Shown one piece after another: positions 35,601-41,960 of a stretch of 64,000 nt of DNA. The stretch is from a virus. Positions within the stretch are counted from its first letter, which is position 1. Each line of letters starts with the position of its first letter. The translations under genes were made by a program, and so were the position numbers. The notes under the pieces were generated by a model. It searched no databases. It was not told the origin of the DNA and worked only from the letters and a program-made list of their open reading frames with translations. The stretch covers positions 1 to 64,000 of the IMG/VR virus record IMGVR_UViG_3300010370_000034. The stretch is one strand, 5' to 3'.

Positions 35601-36065
35601 TTACGCTGCTGTCACATAGTTGGGGATATCCACCCGCTCAACGGGACCCCACCCGATCTTATATGCTTTCCAGTTGCCATTCAAATCGTACAAATAGGCA
35701 AACTCTTCGCCGCCCATTTTACCAGAGACAAATTGATCAAAATCAGTATGATCAACCTCTAGACTTTCACCACGCTCTGTATGATACAACGGTTGTGCAT
35801 CACGAGTGTGAGAATAAGACCAACTGCCAGCATCATCTTCGATGATTTTACCATTCTCATCCCGAAGAGCAGCACTTTCCCACGTATGAGTTGTGCGAAG
35901 AGATGACATTGAACCACCGTCAATAAGATCTTGAACATCTTCGCGGTTCTGATAATGCTCTACCAGAATCTTACCGTTGTGCTCTACATAACCATCCCAG
36001 TGGCAGTAAACACTCACCACAGAATGATCAGGGAGTTCATAACCGATGCGAGAACGAGTGCCCAT
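35601..36065 (-). CDS. Conserved hypothetical cyanophage protein (154 aa)
   Basis: MGTRSRIGYELPDHSVVSVY, 'CHWDGYVEHNGKILVEHYQN' and 'DLIDGGSMSSL' match a protein type often found in cyanophages. The ATG at 36065 fits this start; an in-frame TTG further upstream adds a Cys-rich leader and is rejected. It is soluble with no evident enzymatic motif. Confidence 0.75.
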   Translation of the reverse strand: MGTRSRIGYELPDHSVVSVYCHWDGYVEHNGKILVEHYQNREDVQDLIDGGSMSSLRTTHTWESAALRDENGKIIEDDAGSWSYSHTRDAQPLYHTERGESLEVDHTDFDQFVSGKMGGEEFAYLYDLNGNWKAYKIGWGPVERVDIPNYVTAA

Positions 36066-36355
36066 TGGAGTTGTGTGTCGGACCCCATTAATATTGCACA
36101 GATCCCACCCCCTGGCAACCCCCAGTGGACAGTCCAATAAACTGGCACATCATCGGTTTTTTTCCGATCTTCTGTGCTATTTTATAAGGACAACCAGCGC
36201 CCTTAGGGGAACGGCAGAGGGGTATCTGCCTGATCAACACATCGACACCGAACCTGCAAACTTTTTTATAAAAAGTATACAAAAACATAAAAAGACCTTA
36301 TGTGCCCCCACCTTGACACATAAGGCCCTTCTATGTTACATTGAGGAGTTACGCC
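36066..36355 (-). other. Gap with a terminator, no clear gene
   Basis: About 290 bases between two genes. It holds the terminator at 36296-36325 and, on the minus strand, a TATAAAA-like AT tract and CCCCAGTGGACAGTCC. An open frame of ~66 codons here has poor codon use and no ribosome site. Confidence 0.5.
36296..36325 (-). terminator. Intrinsic terminator downstream of the 56-aa gene
   Basis: A 9-bp stem CCTTATGTG/CACATAAGG with a 12-base loop, followed on the minus strand by TCTTTTTATG. It ends transcription of the gene at 36356-36526. Confidence 0.75.
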
Positions 36356-36526
36356 TCACCAGATATCAGAATCCAGATCCTCAATATAAGCATCGCACCT
36401 CTCACCAGATTCAAGTTTAAACATCTTCTCCCAATTAATATTGTGAGGATCAAAATCACCCAGAACGTCGAGTTCCAGTGTGACGCGATAACGATGCTTA
36501 CGGGCTTGATCGTAGATAGTTGTCAT
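36356..36526 (-). CDS. Small alpha/beta protein (56 aa)
   Basis: MTTIYDQARKHRYRVTLELD is followed by 'DPHNINWEKMFKLE' and an acidic end 'CDAYIEDLDSDIW'. It stands alone between its own consensus-like promoter and an intrinsic terminator, so it is a monocistronic unit. Not recognised. Confidence 0.65.
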   Translation of the reverse strand: MTTIYDQARKHRYRVTLELDVLGDFDPHNINWEKMFKLESGERCDAYIEDLDSDIW

Positions 36527-36550
36527 GAGAACTTTGTGCGAACTGTAGTA

Positions 36551-36579
36551 ATCTTACCCCACACTCACCGTTGTGTCAA
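36551..36579 (-). promoter_or_regulatory. Sigma70 promoter TTGACA-N17-TAAGAT
   Basis: On the minus strand TTGACA (36574-36579), exactly 17 bases, TAAGAT (36551-36556), 24 bases before the 56-aa gene. It uses the host-type spacing seen in three other promoters of this window. Confidence 0.8.
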
Positions 36580-36663
36580 TACCTTATAAGAATGTATTGA
36601 TAACGATGACTTATATATGACATAACGAGATCTTATATGATACTATATGTGGAATCGCGCACA

Positions 36664-36788
36664 TCTCGTCGAGATTTCTGATTCTCAATAAGGATTTGTT
36701 ATTGAGAATAAACGCGCACGTCTCGTCGAGATCTTATGAGTCTTGATGCACGTCTCGTCGAGATTGTCAAGCGCCCGTCTAGTCGAGA
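36664..36788. repeat. Four TCTCGTCGAGA palindromes
   Basis: Copies at 36664-36674, 36721-36731, 36753-36763 (all TCTCGTCGAGA) and 36778-36788 (TCTAGTCGAGA). Three are preceded by a CGY dinucleotide context such as GCACGTCTCG. The same element lies upstream of genes at 33.5 and 35.0 kb. Confidence 0.75.
36681..36709. repeat. Perfect 11-bp inverted repeat ATTCTCAATAA / TTATTGAGAAT
   Basis: Arms at 36681-36691 and 36699-36709 with a seven-base spacer. The core ATTCTCAAT is repeated at 36893-36924, in direct and inverted orientation. Confidence 0.7.
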
Positions 36789-36822
36789 TTTGTGGGAATC
36801 CTTATAATTTTTTTCGCGGGTC

Positions 36823-36851
36823 TTGACATTTTTTTGCGGTTGTGCTATAAT
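36823..36851 (+). promoter_or_regulatory. Perfect sigma70 promoter TTGACA-N17-TATAAT on the plus strand
   Basis: TTGACA at 36823-36828 and TATAAT at 36846-36851 with a 17-base spacer are exact consensus matches. No gene of useful size follows on the plus strand; a transcript would run through the ATTCTCAA repeats and then antisense into the 90-aa gene. It may make a short non-coding RNA. Confidence 0.75.
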
Positions 36852-36892
36852 GGGCGGTCTAAGATCACAAGGATCTGACACGATTATAAGGG

Positions 36893-36944
36893 ATTCTCAA
36901 CTCATTCTCAACACTATTCTCAATAAGTATTTGCAATTGAGAAT
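36893..36944 (+). repeat. Iteron-like ATTCTCAA repeats and inverted repeat
   Basis: ATTCTCAA starts at 36893, 36904 and 36916, about one DNA turn apart. The third copy also forms an inverted repeat with ATTGAGAAT at 36936-36944. An AT-rich stretch follows to ~37000. This is a typical geometry for an initiator-protein or repressor binding site. Confidence 0.6.
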
Positions 36945-37004
36945 CAAGAACAAAAACACACTTTTATATTTAAAAATACATTTATAAATGATTTTTAATT
37001 GATT

Positions 37005-37277
37005 TTATGTAATAATCACTGGAATTTGATGATTTTCAGGCAATTTATAAATCTTTTGACCTTCTATCTTATAACTCCCTGGTGGTAGTCCTAATTGACC
37101 AGGAAGTGCCTTTGTATCATTTACAGTAATATCAATCACCTGATCATTTAATGGCGTAACTTTACGATATGCTCGATTTGCAGGATTCAATGCTACCATC
37201 ATTTGTGCATCCTCTAGCAATGCACATTGACACACACTCTCTCCTGTATTCAGATTCACAACAACATAATAACTCAC
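37005..37277 (-). CDS. Hypothetical protein downstream of the ketosynthase (90 aa)
   Basis: MSYYVVVNLNTGESVCQCAL is followed by a Pro/Gly-rich C-terminal part 'LGLPPGSYKIEGQKIYKLPE'. The predicted fold is beta-rich. The start overlaps the ketosynthase stop as ATGA, so the genes are coupled, but no fatty-acid-related motif (such as the DSL of an acyl carrier protein) is present. Confidence 0.65.
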   Translation of the reverse strand: MSYYVVVNLNTGESVCQCALLEDAQMMVALNPANRAYRKVTPLNDQVIDITVNDTKALPGQLGLPPGSYKIEGQKIYKLPENHQIPVIIT

Positions 37278-38452
37278 AATTTAACCTCAACAACTTGTGA
37301 TGCACACTTACCACCAAAACCAAATGAGTTATTCATTGTCCTTAGAACTTTTGATGCCTTGAAGCTACGCGGAGTCCTTATCAGTTGCTTTGATACATCA
37401 TACTCTGCTTTTTGAAGATTATAACAATACGGCATCAGTTGATTCTTCATGGAGAGGATAGAGTAAATACATTCCAATACAGATGCAGCAGCAAGCGTAT
37501 GACCAATCTTTGACTTTGGTGCATAAATTGGCGTATCACTCAAATACTCTTGCAATACATTATATTCTACTTCATCACCAATCGGAGTGGATGTAGCATG
37601 TGCAGAAATCACATCAATCGTATCAGGTTCAATGCCATCCAGTGCTTTATCCAGGGCAAGTTTTGCACCAATTCCATTCGTTGCAGGACTGGTCAAATCA
37701 AATGCATCACTGGCACAACCAACTGGATATAACTTAGCATGTACAGTTGACTTATATTGTTGTACTTTGTCTTTTGATTGTAAAATTAAAATACCCGCGC
37801 CTTCTCCCATCACAAACCCTTCACGGTTCTCATCAAAAGGACAATTATGATTACCCAGTGCATTAATACCAGCGAAATACTTCAGTGCCATCTCAAATAC
37901 ACCAGCATCCGCTCCACCCACTACAACATAATCATACTCATCCAAAATCCTCATCGCATAATCAATCGAATACATCCCAGTCGCACAACTTGCATACAGT
38001 GCCACTGATGCCCCGTGAAACTTATAGTGACTCGTAATCTGTCCTACAATCATATCAGGAATACGATTCACAATCTTGAATGGATTCACTCTCTTATTCT
38101 CTTTGAACTTCTGGAAGTTACCATCAAGGAACTCCACATCATTCGATACTGATGATACAATCACTGCAACATTGGATGAATGAGGTAGATTTGCCATCTT
38201 CAGTGCCTGCTCAGTTGCATGAAGTGCCATCTGTTGTGCCCGCGTCATGTTAGCGGTTATTTTCGGCGTAAACGCCTCGGGAAGTAGAATATCATGCAAA
38301 CATGGAATACCATACTGAATCTTATGCTCTCCCATAAAATCTAACTTCTGAACAGAATTGTATTCATTAATCAGATTCAAGAAGCAATCACCAGGATTAT
38401 TTCCCAGTGCATCAATCATCCCATAACCTACAACATACGCAGGATTGACCAT
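37274..38452 (-). CDS. Beta-ketoacyl-ACP synthase (KAS I/II type)
   Basis: The 392-aa protein is a decarboxylating condensing enzyme of the FabF/FabB type. The catalytic triad is visible: Cys156 in 'YASCATGMYSIDYAM', His285 in 'SAHATSTPIGDEVEY' and His318 in 'KSKIGHTLAAASVLE'. The KSxxGH and GEGAG (216-220) motifs are also present. FabF is usually about 410 aa, so length is near normal. It condenses acyl-ACP or acyl-enzyme with malonyl-ACP, normally in fatty-acid elongation. No acyl carrier protein, reductase or dehydratase is present nearby, so it would have to work with host enzymes or make a polyketide-like product. This is an unusual gene in a tailed phage. Confidence 0.9.
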   Translation of the reverse strand: MVNPAYVVGYGMIDALGNNPGDCFLNLINEYNSVQKLDFMGEHKIQYGIPCLHDILLPEAFTPKITANMTRAQQMALHATEQALKMANLPHSSNVAVIVSSVSNDVEFLDGNFQKFKENKRVNPFKIVNRIPDMIVGQITSHYKFHGASVALYASCATGMYSIDYAMRILDEYDYVVVGGADAGVFEMALKYFAGINALGNHNCPFDENREGFVMGEGAGILILQSKDKVQQYKSTVHAKLYPVGCASDAFDLTSPATNGIGAKLALDKALDGIEPDTIDVISAHATSTPIGDEVEYNVLQEYLSDTPIYAPKSKIGHTLAAASVLECIYSILSMKNQLMPYCYNLQKAEYDVSKQLIRTPRSFKASKVLRTMNNSFGFGGKCASQVVEVKL

Positions 38453-38460
38453 AATCTGTA

Positions 38461-38664
38461 CTAACCTCCAAATCCCTTGACTGGTTTCTTCTTCTCTATT
38501 CTATCAAGAACTTCTACATGTGACAACCCATCAGATTGCATCCATACCTGATACACTTCCATATAATCCTCTACAATAATACGCTCACCCTGATTGGATA
38601 CAATCGCATAACGATGTTTGTCATACGGTGCATCTGATGTACCAGTGAAGTTCCTCAATTTCAT
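38461..38664 (-). CDS. Small protein (67 aa)
   Basis: MKLRNFTGTSDAPYDKHRYA is followed by 'QGERIIVEDYMEVYQVWMQS', a beta-hairpin and helix. It overlaps its neighbour by four bases and lies eight bases upstream of the ketosynthase, so they are probably one operon. Confidence 0.65.
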   Translation of the reverse strand: MKLRNFTGTSDAPYDKHRYAIVSNQGERIIVEDYMEVYQVWMQSDGLSHVEVLDRIEKKKPVKGFGG

Positions 38665-38858
38665 TTACCTGTGTAATGGGTTAGTTTGTACTTTGGATTG
38701 TATCTTACAATATACTTCTCTGCATGTTCTTGACATTCAAACCAACATGTTCTCTTCTCATCCAAATTATCAATTCTCCATAAAAAAGAGTGCCACGGGA
38801 ATAATTCCTTATCCCGTGACTTTGTAATCTTAATCGGTGTCTCTTTAATCTTCTTCAT
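38661..38858 (-). CDS. Small basic protein (65 aa)
   Basis: MKKIKETPIKITKSRDKELF is followed by 'WHSFLWRIDNLDEKRTCWFE' and a basic end. Its ATG at 38858 lies inside the end of the 32-aa gene, 14 bases upstream of that gene's stop. The alternative first codon is a TTG. Confidence 0.65.
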   Translation of the reverse strand: MKKIKETPIKITKSRDKELFPWHSFLWRIDNLDEKRTCWFECQEHAEKYIVRYNPKYKLTHYTGK

Positions 38859-38943
38859 CAATCAATCGTTGTGGTCCTTGAATAACATAGTTTGCAATCA
38901 TCGACAAAACAATCATAACACCGTAATAGGTTAAGAATGTCAT
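38845..38943 (-). CDS. 32-aa membrane peptide
   Basis: MTFLTYYGVMIVLSMIANYV gives one transmembrane helix and a short polar tail ending LIDEED. Its start overlaps the upstream stop as ATGA and it overlaps the next start by 14 bases. The same 14-base overlap pattern recurs at 45641 and 45726, supporting translation. Confidence 0.5.
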   Translation of the reverse strand: MTFLTYYGVMIVLSMIANYVIQGPQRLIDEED

Positions 38944-39125
38944 TCTTCAATAAAACGTTGTGCCCAGAGTTTGTAGGATTTGTCACGCACACGCTTCAAC
39001 AACAGTGTACGCTCGTTGTCATCAATGCTCAATTCCATTGCAGCATCCAGGAAGTGATTCAATGCAACATTAATCATTTCCTGTTCCTCTGCATTAACAC
39101 AGAGATTCATTTCAGATTCAATCAT
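38940..39125 (-). CDS. Small helical protein (61 aa)
   Basis: MIESEMNLCVNAEEQEMINV and 'LNHFLDAAMELSIDDNERTL' predict two helices with a charged C-terminus. The start codon overlaps the preceding stop as ATGA. Not recognised. Confidence 0.65.
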   Translation of the reverse strand: MIESEMNLCVNAEEQEMINVALNHFLDAAMELSIDDNERTLLLKRVRDKSYKLWAQRFIEE

Positions 39126-39304
39126 TCGACTTTACAATCAGGGTGGAAGGTTTTAAGTTCAGCACAAGTGCGTTCCTTTGCATTCATTCTATCATACCCC
39201 TCAAACATCTTTTTGTCACGTTGAATGATCAGTACATTCCACCCAACAATAACAAACAGACCAAGAACAATGTAACTGATGTTTTTAGATGTCATGTTGG
39301 TCAT
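39122..39304 (-). CDS. Single-pass membrane protein (60 aa)
   Basis: MTNMTSKNISYIVLGLFVIV continues GWNVLII as a membrane helix at residues 10-27. A charged C-terminal region (KTFHPDCKVE) follows. It is between two other small genes and overlaps the membrane protein upstream by 20 bases. Confidence 0.65.
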   Translation of the reverse strand: MTNMTSKNISYIVLGLFVIVGWNVLIIQRDKKMFEGYDRMNAKERTCAELKTFHPDCKVE

Positions 39305-39518
39305 CAGAATGGTGAATCATGTACTCAAGATCACTATGTCCCCACGGTGGCATACAATCATCAACCCAATCATCATTCATGGGACGATATTGAGTGTTGT
39401 AAGGACTGTTGAAGAAGCGACGGAAAGCAACAACAACAATAAGCAACGTCGAAGCAACACCAACCAAACCAATGTAGGTAATAGCATTGCCAGAGAAGGA
39501 ATAAGTGTCAGGACTCAT
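39285..39518 (-). CDS. Membrane protein with acidic tail (77 aa)
   Basis: MSPDTYSFSGNAITYIGLVG continues VASTLLIVVVAF, one membrane helix at 13-32. The tail is rich in Asp, Trp and His (DDWVDDCMPPWGHSDLEYMI). The stop/start overlap ATGA links it to the 52-aa gene upstream. Role unknown. Confidence 0.65.
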   Translation of the reverse strand: MSPDTYSFSGNAITYIGLVGVASTLLIVVVAFRRFFNSPYNTQYRPMNDDWVDDCMPPWGHSDLEYMIHHSDDQHDI

Positions 39519-39673
39519 TGTTCAGTAAATTGCATGTGAGGTTTGTTGTCAATCATATGATCAAGAATCATACCAATCTTTTGTCGGTAAGTCTCATCAT
39601 AATTCTTACTACAATGCTCATAGGCATCGTAGAGTTTGACGTAGAGATCATCCCAATACTGTTTGTTAATCAT
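39515..39673 (-). CDS. Small helical protein (52 aa)
   Basis: MINKQYWDDLYVKLYDAYEH plus 'KIGMILDHMIDNK' is mostly helical. Overlaps as ATGA on both sides. Not recognised. Confidence 0.65.
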   Translation of the reverse strand: MINKQYWDDLYVKLYDAYEHCSKNYDETYRQKIGMILDHMIDNKPHMQFTEQ

Positions 39674-39861
39674 TTGATGTCACCTTCAGCAATCAGACCC
39701 ATAATCTCACGGGCAGTGGCAGCAAAGTTGATGTGATCCTCAAGACCTTCAACAGAATAAATGTTGAAGAGGTCAGACTCTTTGTAAGTATCCAGAATCA
39801 GAGCACATGCATCGTACAAAGAAGCAACGTGATGTGCTCTGGATGGGAAGGAGAGTGTCAT
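39670..39861 (-). CDS. Small helical protein (63 aa), own promoter
   Basis: MTLSFPSRAHHVASLYDACA is followed by 'LFNIYSVEGLEDHINFAATA'. A TATAAT box at 39887-39892 lies about 25 bases before the ATG, so this may start the 39.9-37.0 kb operon, which includes the ketosynthase. Function is unknown. Confidence 0.65.
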   Translation of the reverse strand: MTLSFPSRAHHVASLYDACALILDTYKESDLFNIYSVEGLEDHINFAATAREIMGLIAEGDIK

Positions 39862-39899
39862 GGGGTGATCCCTTGATTACCTTGTAATTATAGAGTGCC

Positions 39900-40025
39900 T
39901 CAGAACTCCCGCAGAAGTTCTTGTGGCAGTTCCTCAACTGGCCACTGCTCCTCCAGGAGTGCATCCAGTTCCATGTCAGTCTCCAGATAGGAAGACAGTT
40001 GATATTCGTTGTAATCGTAATCCAT
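39900..40025 (-). CDS. Acidic 41-aa protein
   Basis: MDYDYNEYQLSSYLETDMEL continues acidic to 'EEQWPVEELPQELLREF'. The longer in-frame extension lacks a good start, so the ATG at 40025 is preferred. Composition is like other small acidic proteins in this block. Confidence 0.55.
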   Translation of the reverse strand: MDYDYNEYQLSSYLETDMELDALLEEQWPVEELPQELLREF

Positions 40026-40032
40026 GGTAAGT

Positions 40033-40482
40033 TCAGTCCTCAATGTTGAATCGGGTGTAACCAATAGAGTCATTGTAACTCTTGAGCAACTCTTTAAGAG
40101 TTTTACCAGTGCGGTCAAACGATTTTACAATCGTATTGTTCTTCGTGTCAAGGAAGACAATTTGACCATGCAATCCCATCGCAGATGCAATCGGATTCTT
40201 ACGGAACTGTTGCATACCTTTGGCAGCAACACGACGATCAAATACCTTGATTTGACCATCTTCACCATAGGATGCCAGATACTCCTGCAGAACAGGAAGA
40301 ATCTCTTCTTCAATGAACGGAATACGCTCATTCTGCTTCTGTTCTGCCTCAATGGCATCTTCAATCAGTTTTTTACCCTGACGAAACAGAATACGATCCT
40401 CACGGTCAAGATTGGACAAACCAAATGCTTTGACATAGGTGAGATTGTCCTCGTAGAAGGCAATCGCAGCGGAGTTGGACAT
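40033..40482 (-). CDS. Conserved hypothetical (149 aa)
   Basis: MSNSAAIAFYEDNLTYVKAF is followed by 'FRQGKKLIEDAIEAEQKQNE' and 'KNPIASAMGLHGQIVFLDTK'. A TATAAT at 40507-40512 is placed to start transcription after the upstream in-frame ATG, so I use the ATG at 40482. The layout (helix-rich N, beta C) is consistent with a two-domain protein; no enzyme motif is seen. Confidence 0.7.
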   Translation of the reverse strand: MSNSAAIAFYEDNLTYVKAFGLSNLDREDRILFRQGKKLIEDAIEAEQKQNERIPFIEEEILPVLQEYLASYGEDGQIKVFDRRVAAKGMQQFRKNPIASAMGLHGQIVFLDTKNNTIVKSFDRTGKTLKELLKSYNDSIGYTRFNIED

Positions 40483-40562
40483 GCAGTATTTGTTGACTAC
40501 CCCCATATTATAAAGGGCACCCTAGCGAACCAGAGTGCCCAGTGTGCCAGATGTTGAGGTGT

Positions 40563-40781
40563 CTACTTCTTCTCTGGTTTTGCCGCTGCTGGTGCAACAT
40601 AAGGAACCTTACCAGTCTCGTTGTAATTAATAATATCGTATTTGAACTTACATTCCAATGGTTTTTGATTACATAACTTCAGTGCATCATTATATGATGA
40701 CTGACTGTAAAAACCACCACCAGTAATAAATCCAAGCACAGCAGTCAGAATAAAACTTGGATACAAAACAATGTCTTTCAT
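40563..40781 (-). CDS. Membrane-anchored or exported small protein (72 aa)
   Basis: MKDIVLYPSFILTAVLGFIT is a hydrophobic N-terminus, then Cys-containing 'NDALKLCNQKPLECKFKYDI' and a Pro/Ala tail. It may be anchored with the tail in the periplasm or exported. An alternative ATG 12 bases upstream overlaps the preceding stop. It follows a signal-peptide protein by two bases. Confidence 0.6.
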   Translation of the reverse strand: MKDIVLYPSFILTAVLGFITGGGFYSQSSYNDALKLCNQKPLECKFKYDIINYNETGKVPYVAPAAAKPEKK

Positions 40782-40783
40782 AA

Positions 40784-41170
40784 TCAATCCCATGATACGT
40801 TTTGAAGTAAGAACCCAGGCATCACATATGTCCATGCACCTGCTTCTTGATTACCACCAACCTTATACTCCCATTTGTACTCATATTTGTTATGACTATC
40901 CCAAGTCATATACCCCTTCTCTTTATCAAATCGACCTTTAATAGTCAGACCGTATTTGTTAGAGAAGATGTTACGAGTGCGAAGAGCACCACCAGTCTCA
41001 CGGGTTTCTACAACTTTGCAAGTGTCATAATATGTTTGAAGTCCTGACTCCAATGCACAAGGAGTTTCATATACAAAAGGACGATACGTTTTTGGTTTTG
41101 GTGGTGCCGTCTGTGCAAATGCAGGCGCAGCAATCAGAATGGCAGAGATCGCAAGAAGTTGTTTAATCAT
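40784..41170 (-). CDS. Exported protein with Sec signal peptide (128 aa)
   Basis: Residues 1-20 (MIKQLLAISAILIAAPAFAQ) form a typical signal peptide with an AFA-Q cleavage site. The mature part has two Cys (ALESGLQTYYDTCKVVE) and beta-like Tyr/Trp strands. It overlaps its neighbour as ATGA. With two other envelope-type genes it may act at the host periplasm, for instance in lysis or superinfection exclusion; that is inference. Confidence 0.75.
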   Translation of the reverse strand: MIKQLLAISAILIAAPAFAQTAPPKPKTYRPFVYETPCALESGLQTYYDTCKVVETRETGGALRTRNIFSNKYGLTIKGRFDKEKGYMTWDSHNKYEYKWEYKVGGNQEAGAWTYVMPGFLLQNVSWD

Positions 41171-41367
41171 GAATCTTTTTTGAGTAAATTGTGATAGTGC
41201 AATACTTCTGGGTTTTCTAAGTCCTTACACCGTGGATAGAATACACCGTCTCGATAACAAGACTTCTCTGGTTCATAATAAACCTGAGCTGGTTTAGAAT
41301 AATCTCTCTCACAAATGTAAGTTCCATTCATGCACAACTGTAGTAAAGTGAATAGTGCAGAATACAT
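41167..41367 (-). CDS. Small Cys-containing exported-type protein (66 aa)
   Basis: MYSALFTLLQLCMNGTYICE has a short hydrophobic start, then Cys/Tyr-rich polar sequence with several Cys. The ATG at 41367 overlaps the RlpA-like gene's TAA as TAATG. The upstream extension begins with TTG and is rejected. Confidence 0.6.
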   Translation of the reverse strand: MYSALFTLLQLCMNGTYICERDYSKPAQVYYEPEKSCYRDGVFYPRCKDLENPEVLHYHNLLKKDS

Positions 41368-41699
41368 TATACCACAACCCTCCAACAAACAACAGCATTA
41401 CCTTTGGATGTTGAAGCAATGTGAGCAAATGCAGCGTAAGATAGATCTAGGTCCGCATGAGAATAAGGACCACGATCATTTACTCGCACAATCACTTGTT
41501 TTCCGTTATCCTGATTGGTAACACGGATCTTAGTACCCATTGGCAAATACGGATGGGCAGCAGTCCATCTATAAGCATTGAATACTTCACCGTTAGCAGT
41601 GAGATTACCATGAAATCCATCACCAATTCCATAGAAAGTTGCAATTCCACAAGCAAGACCAGCAATGATTGACATGTTTGGTGAATAAGGCATAGTCAT
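41367..41699 (-). CDS. RlpA-like double-psi beta-barrel protein
   Basis: The 110-aa protein has a hydrophobic N-terminus (MSIIAGLACGIATF region), then the RlpA/DPBB pattern: 'FHGNLTANGEVFN', 'AAHPYLPMGTKIRVTN', 'GKQVIVRVNDRGPYSHADLD'. The conserved Asp in VNDRGP is present. RlpA-type barrels act as lytic transglycosylases or peptidoglycan binders; this one is short and lacks the SPOR domain. Two ATGs lie close together (41699 and 41693) and TATAAT overlaps the first, so the start is uncertain. It probably works on or near the host cell wall. Confidence 0.8.
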   Translation of the reverse strand: MTMPYSPNMSIIAGLACGIATFYGIGDGFHGNLTANGEVFNAYRWTAAHPYLPMGTKIRVTNQDNGKQVIVRVNDRGPYSHADLDLSYAAFAHIASTSKGNAVVCWRVVV

Positions 41700-41755
41700 T
41701 ATAACTTCACCAGAGGTGCCTCTGTGCCCCTGTGTGCCACTTATTTTAGTGTCTA

Positions 41756-41959
41756 CTATAGATTCTCCAGTTCTTCTGCTATTTTGAACATCTCTTGAGC
41801 AGTCTTAAGATTCATTTGCGGACATTCATCAATTAGTGTCCTGACAAATCCTGCCAATGCCTTTGTACCAATTTTATCTCTTTTATCATGAGTGGTTCTG
41901 AGCAGAATATTCATGGTTCTTAAATACTCTTGCTCTAATCTCTTTGCTCTTGTTGACAT
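41756..41959 (-). CDS. Small helical protein (67 aa)
   Basis: MSTRAKRLEQEYLRTMNILL is basic and amphipathic, followed by 'DECPQMNLKTAQEMFKIAEE'. The ATG at 41959 lies one base after the glycosyltransferase stop; an upstream reading begins with TTG. Confidence 0.6.
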   Translation of the reverse strand: MSTRAKRLEQEYLRTMNILLRTTHDKRDKIGTKALAGFVRTLIDECPQMNLKTAQEMFKIAEELENL

Positions 41960-41960
41960 C

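Larger units (their letters stand above)
36580..37004. other. Largest gene-free region: repeats, hairpins and AT-rich tract
   Basis: Some 425 bases with no gene that I can support. It contains four TCTCGTCGAGA-type palindromes, two copies of an ATTCTCAAT/ATTGAGAAT inverted repeat, three ATTCTCAA direct repeats at 11-12 bp spacing, a consensus plus-strand promoter and an AT-rich tail at about 36951-37004. It could be a replication-origin-like or regulatory region. Confidence 0.6.

Noticed and set aside
36088-36288. A 66-codon minus frame between 36.1 and 36.3 kb
   Set aside because: It has no good start or ribosome site, its amino-acid use is unlike neighbours, and it lies beyond the terminator of the upstream gene.
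36664-36788. CRISPR array
   Set aside because: Repeats are only 11 bp, spacing is irregular (32-57 bp start to start in the first copies) and spacers share sequence, so it is not an array.
36850-36981. A plus-strand frame of ~43 codons after the consensus promoter
   Set aside because: Its ATG overlaps the -10 box so it would be upstream of the RNA start, and its peptide is repeat-derived.
39143-39412. Plus-strand frame of 89 codons
   Set aside because: It is antisense to two membrane-protein genes with coupled starts and has a His/Asn-rich shadow composition.
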